A stretch of 64,000 nt of DNA, taken from positions 1 through 64,000 of the forward strand of contig NZ_FONV01000003.1 in the NCBI RefSeq assembly GCF_900113015.1, read 5' to 3'. The position numbers and the translations under genes were made by a program. This DNA is from Actinoplanes philippinensis. Its GTDB lineage: Bacteria > Actinomycetota > Actinomycetes > Mycobacteriales > Micromonosporaceae. Under the pieces are notes generated by a model. That model saw nothing but the letters and a program-made list of their open reading frames with translations, searched no databases and had not been told where the DNA came from. This document shows, one piece after another, positions 62,448-64,000 of the stretch. Position 1 is the stretch's first letter. Each line of letters starts with the position of its first letter.

Positions 62448-64000
62448 GTGTTCGCGGGCTGGGGATCGCGGGTCGCCCGCCTGAGGTGGCCGGTGCTCAT
62501 CGTCGCGCTCGTCGCGGTGGTCGGCTCCGGCATCTGGGGCTTCGGCGTATTCGGTCAGCTCACCGAGGGCGGCTACAACGACCCACGGAGCGAATCGGCC
62601 CGGGCCGCCGAGATGGCCGCCGCCGCGACCGGCGGGCAGGGCGGCGACGTCATCGCCATCTACACACCCGATCAGGGCGCCATCGACGACGCCGCGCTCA
62701 CCAAACGCATCAAGGAGCGCCTCGCCGCGCTGCCGAGGACCGCTGTCACGTCGCAGAGCTCCTACTGGGACAAGAAGGCGGCCGCGTACGCGTCGAAGGA
62801 CAAGAAGAGCGCGGTCGCCGTGATCACGCTCTCCGGCGAGGACGACGCCGCCAAGATGGACGCCTACGCCGACATCGAGGACGCGCTGACCGTCCCCGGC
62901 GCGCACGTCCAGCTGGCCGGCGGCATCCCGCTCGGGCACGCCTCGTCGCAGCGCTCCACCGACGACCTGGCCTTCGCCGAGATGGTGTCGCTGCCGATCG
63001 TGCTGGTCCTGCTGCTGCTCATCTTCGGGTCCCTGGTCGCCGCCTCGCTGCCGGTGCTCGTCGGCGGCGCCGCGGTCCTCGGCTCCCTCGGCGTGCTGCA
63101 CGCGATCGCGCTCGCCCACGAGGTCAACTCGTTCGCCGTCAACGTGGCCAGCCTGCTCGGCCTCGGCATGGCCATCGACTACGGCCTGTTCATGGTCGGC
63201 CGGTTCCGGGAGGAGCAGGCCCTCCACTCCACCGCCGACGCGGTCCGGCGCACCGTCGCCACCGCCGGGCGTACCGTCGTCTTCTCCGCCACCCTGCTGA
63301 TGACCGCCCTCGCCGGGCTGCTGCTGTTCCCGCAGGGCTTCCTCAAGTCGCTGGCCTACGGCGGGCTCGCCGCCGTCTTCCTGGCCATGCTGCTGTCGCT
63401 CACCCTGCTGCCGGCGCTGCTCGCCGTGCTCGGGCCGCGCGTCGACCTGATCCCGATCCGGCTGCCCGGCCGGCGTGCCACGAGCACCGGCGGCTGGGAG
63501 AAGCTCGCCGGATGGGTGCTGCGGCGGCCGGTGCTGGTGGCCGTACCCATCTTCGCCGCCCTCGTGGTCCTGGCCCTGCCGATCGCCGACGCCCGCTTCG
63601 GCGAGAACGACGAACGCCAGCTCCCTGCCGGAGACCCGTCCCGCGTCGCGATCGAGACGCTCAAGACCGACTACCCGCAGTTCGCCTCGGACGGCGTCCA
63701 GCTCGTCGTGCACGCCACCAACGGCGCGAAGCCCGACGTGAAGGCGTTCACCGAGGCCGCCGCGAAGGTCGCCGGCGTCGAGCGGATCACCCCGACCGGC
63801 GGCAACAACACCGACACCGTGATCCTCACCGCCGACCTGAAGGCCGCCGACGCGTACAGCGACGAGGCCCGCGACGCCGTCGACGGCCTGCGCGCCCTGC
63901 CGCCCCCCGCCGGCGCCGAACTGCTCGTCGGCGGCGCCACCGCCCGCAACGTCGACAGCCTGGAAGCCATCGGCGCCAAGCTTCCCCTCATGATCGGCCT
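62448..64000 (+). CDS. MMPL/RND-family transporter, truncated by the window
   Basis: About 517 codons from the GTG at 62448 (AGGAAGGGG just upstream) run open to the window end. The N-terminus has a membrane helix (WPVLIVALVAVVGSGIWGFG), then an extracytoplasmic domain and a block of helices with ASLLGLGMAIDYGLFMVGRF, the motif of MMPL proteins with the proton-relay Asp-Tyr pair. A second extracytoplasmic domain begins near residue 370. MMPL proteins export lipids or glycolipids to the cell envelope. The C-terminal half and stop lie beyond position 64000. Confidence 0.9.
   Translation, partial: MFAGWGSRVARLRWPVLIVALVAVVGSGIWGFGVFGQLTEGGYNDPRSESARAAEMAAAATGGQGGDVIAIYTPDQGAIDDAALTKRIKERLAALPRTAVTSQSSYWDKKAAAYASKDKKSAVAVITLSGEDDAAKMDAYADIEDALTVPGAHVQLAGGIPLGHASSQRSTDDLAFAEMVSLPIVLVLLLLIFGSLVAASLPVLVGGAAVLGSLGVLHAIALAHEVNSFAVNVASLLGLGMAIDYGLFMVGRFREEQALHSTADAVRRTVATAGRTVVFSATLLMTALAGLLLFPQGFLKSLAYGGLAAVFLAMLLSLTLLPALLAVLGPRVDLIPIRLPGRRATSTGGWEKLAGWVLRRPVLVAVPIFAALVVLALPIADARFGENDERQLPAGDPSRVAIETLKTDYPQFASDGVQLVVHATNGAKPDVKAFTEAAAKVAGVERITPTGGNNTDTVILTADLKAADAYSDEARDAVDGLRALPPPAGAELLVGGATARNVDSLEAIGAKLPLMIG

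Overview
The window is high-GC actinomycete DNA with dense coding, many GTG and TTG starts and frequent 4-base ATGA/GTGA gene overlaps. The gene content fits a motile, sporangium-forming Micromonosporaceae, most like Actinoplanes: four membrane-bound cyclic-di-GMP enzymes, a SARP/AfsR-type regulator, an ANTAR-PAS-SpoIIE phosphatase, a spore photoproduct lyase family protein and many secreted proteins. The genus is an inference; no rRNA or tRNA gene is present to anchor it.

Layout. 0-7 kb: a TrkA-N (RCK) protein that may be frameshifted, an Lrp/AsnC regulator, an acyl-CoA dehydrogenase, and a two-component system divergent from an ABC/FtsX exporter. 7-12.5 kb: a small secreted protein divergent from a SARP-NB-ARC-TPR regulator, an aldo/keto reductase and a 5'-3' exonuclease whose 3' end is triplicated in tandem. 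12.6-19.6 kb: a GGDEF-EAL protein, an acetyltransferase, a hairpin element plus 22-bp tandem array, an SfnB/DszC-like flavoprotein and a GGDEF protein. 19.6-25 kb: a vanadium haloperoxidase/PAP2-type secreted enzyme, a secreted HNH nuclease, an acetyltransferase, a PBP4-type carboxypeptidase and a ChaB-like protein. 25-33.6 kb: two tandem copies of a secreted module, each an FnIII protein followed by an RTX calcium-binding protein. 33.6-47.9 kb: a GH32-like protein without its acid/base residue, a MerR-VOC pair, GlgX, a serine hydrolase, a DHA2 transporter, an SPL-family protein, a secreted lipase, an erythromycin-esterase homologue, a truncated globin and a SpoIIE-NUDIX-TusA operon. 47.9-49.9 kb: a nearly gene-free stretch with 60-bp and 19-bp tandem arrays either side of an orphan MazF-like toxin. 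49.9-64 kb: Gnd, a GGDEF protein, an MFS transporter, a GGDEF-EAL protein, phosphoglucomutase, a CopC-CopD fusion, YaaA, an FKBP, an anchored secreted protein and a truncated MMPL transporter.

Main observation. All four cyclic-di-GMP genes, and both FnIII-RTX modules, are preceded 33-45 nt upstream of the start codon by the same two-block promoter: CTCA, exactly 16 bases, then a six-base block with core CCGA (GCCGAA in the best case). This is the FliA/sigma-28-type pattern I recall for Actinoplanes flagellar genes. It suggests that second-messenger enzymes and large secreted, calcium-binding, adhesin-like proteins in this window form one motility/zoospore sigma-factor regulon. The FnIII-RTX modules duplicated together with this promoter are the best candidate for an undescribed system here.
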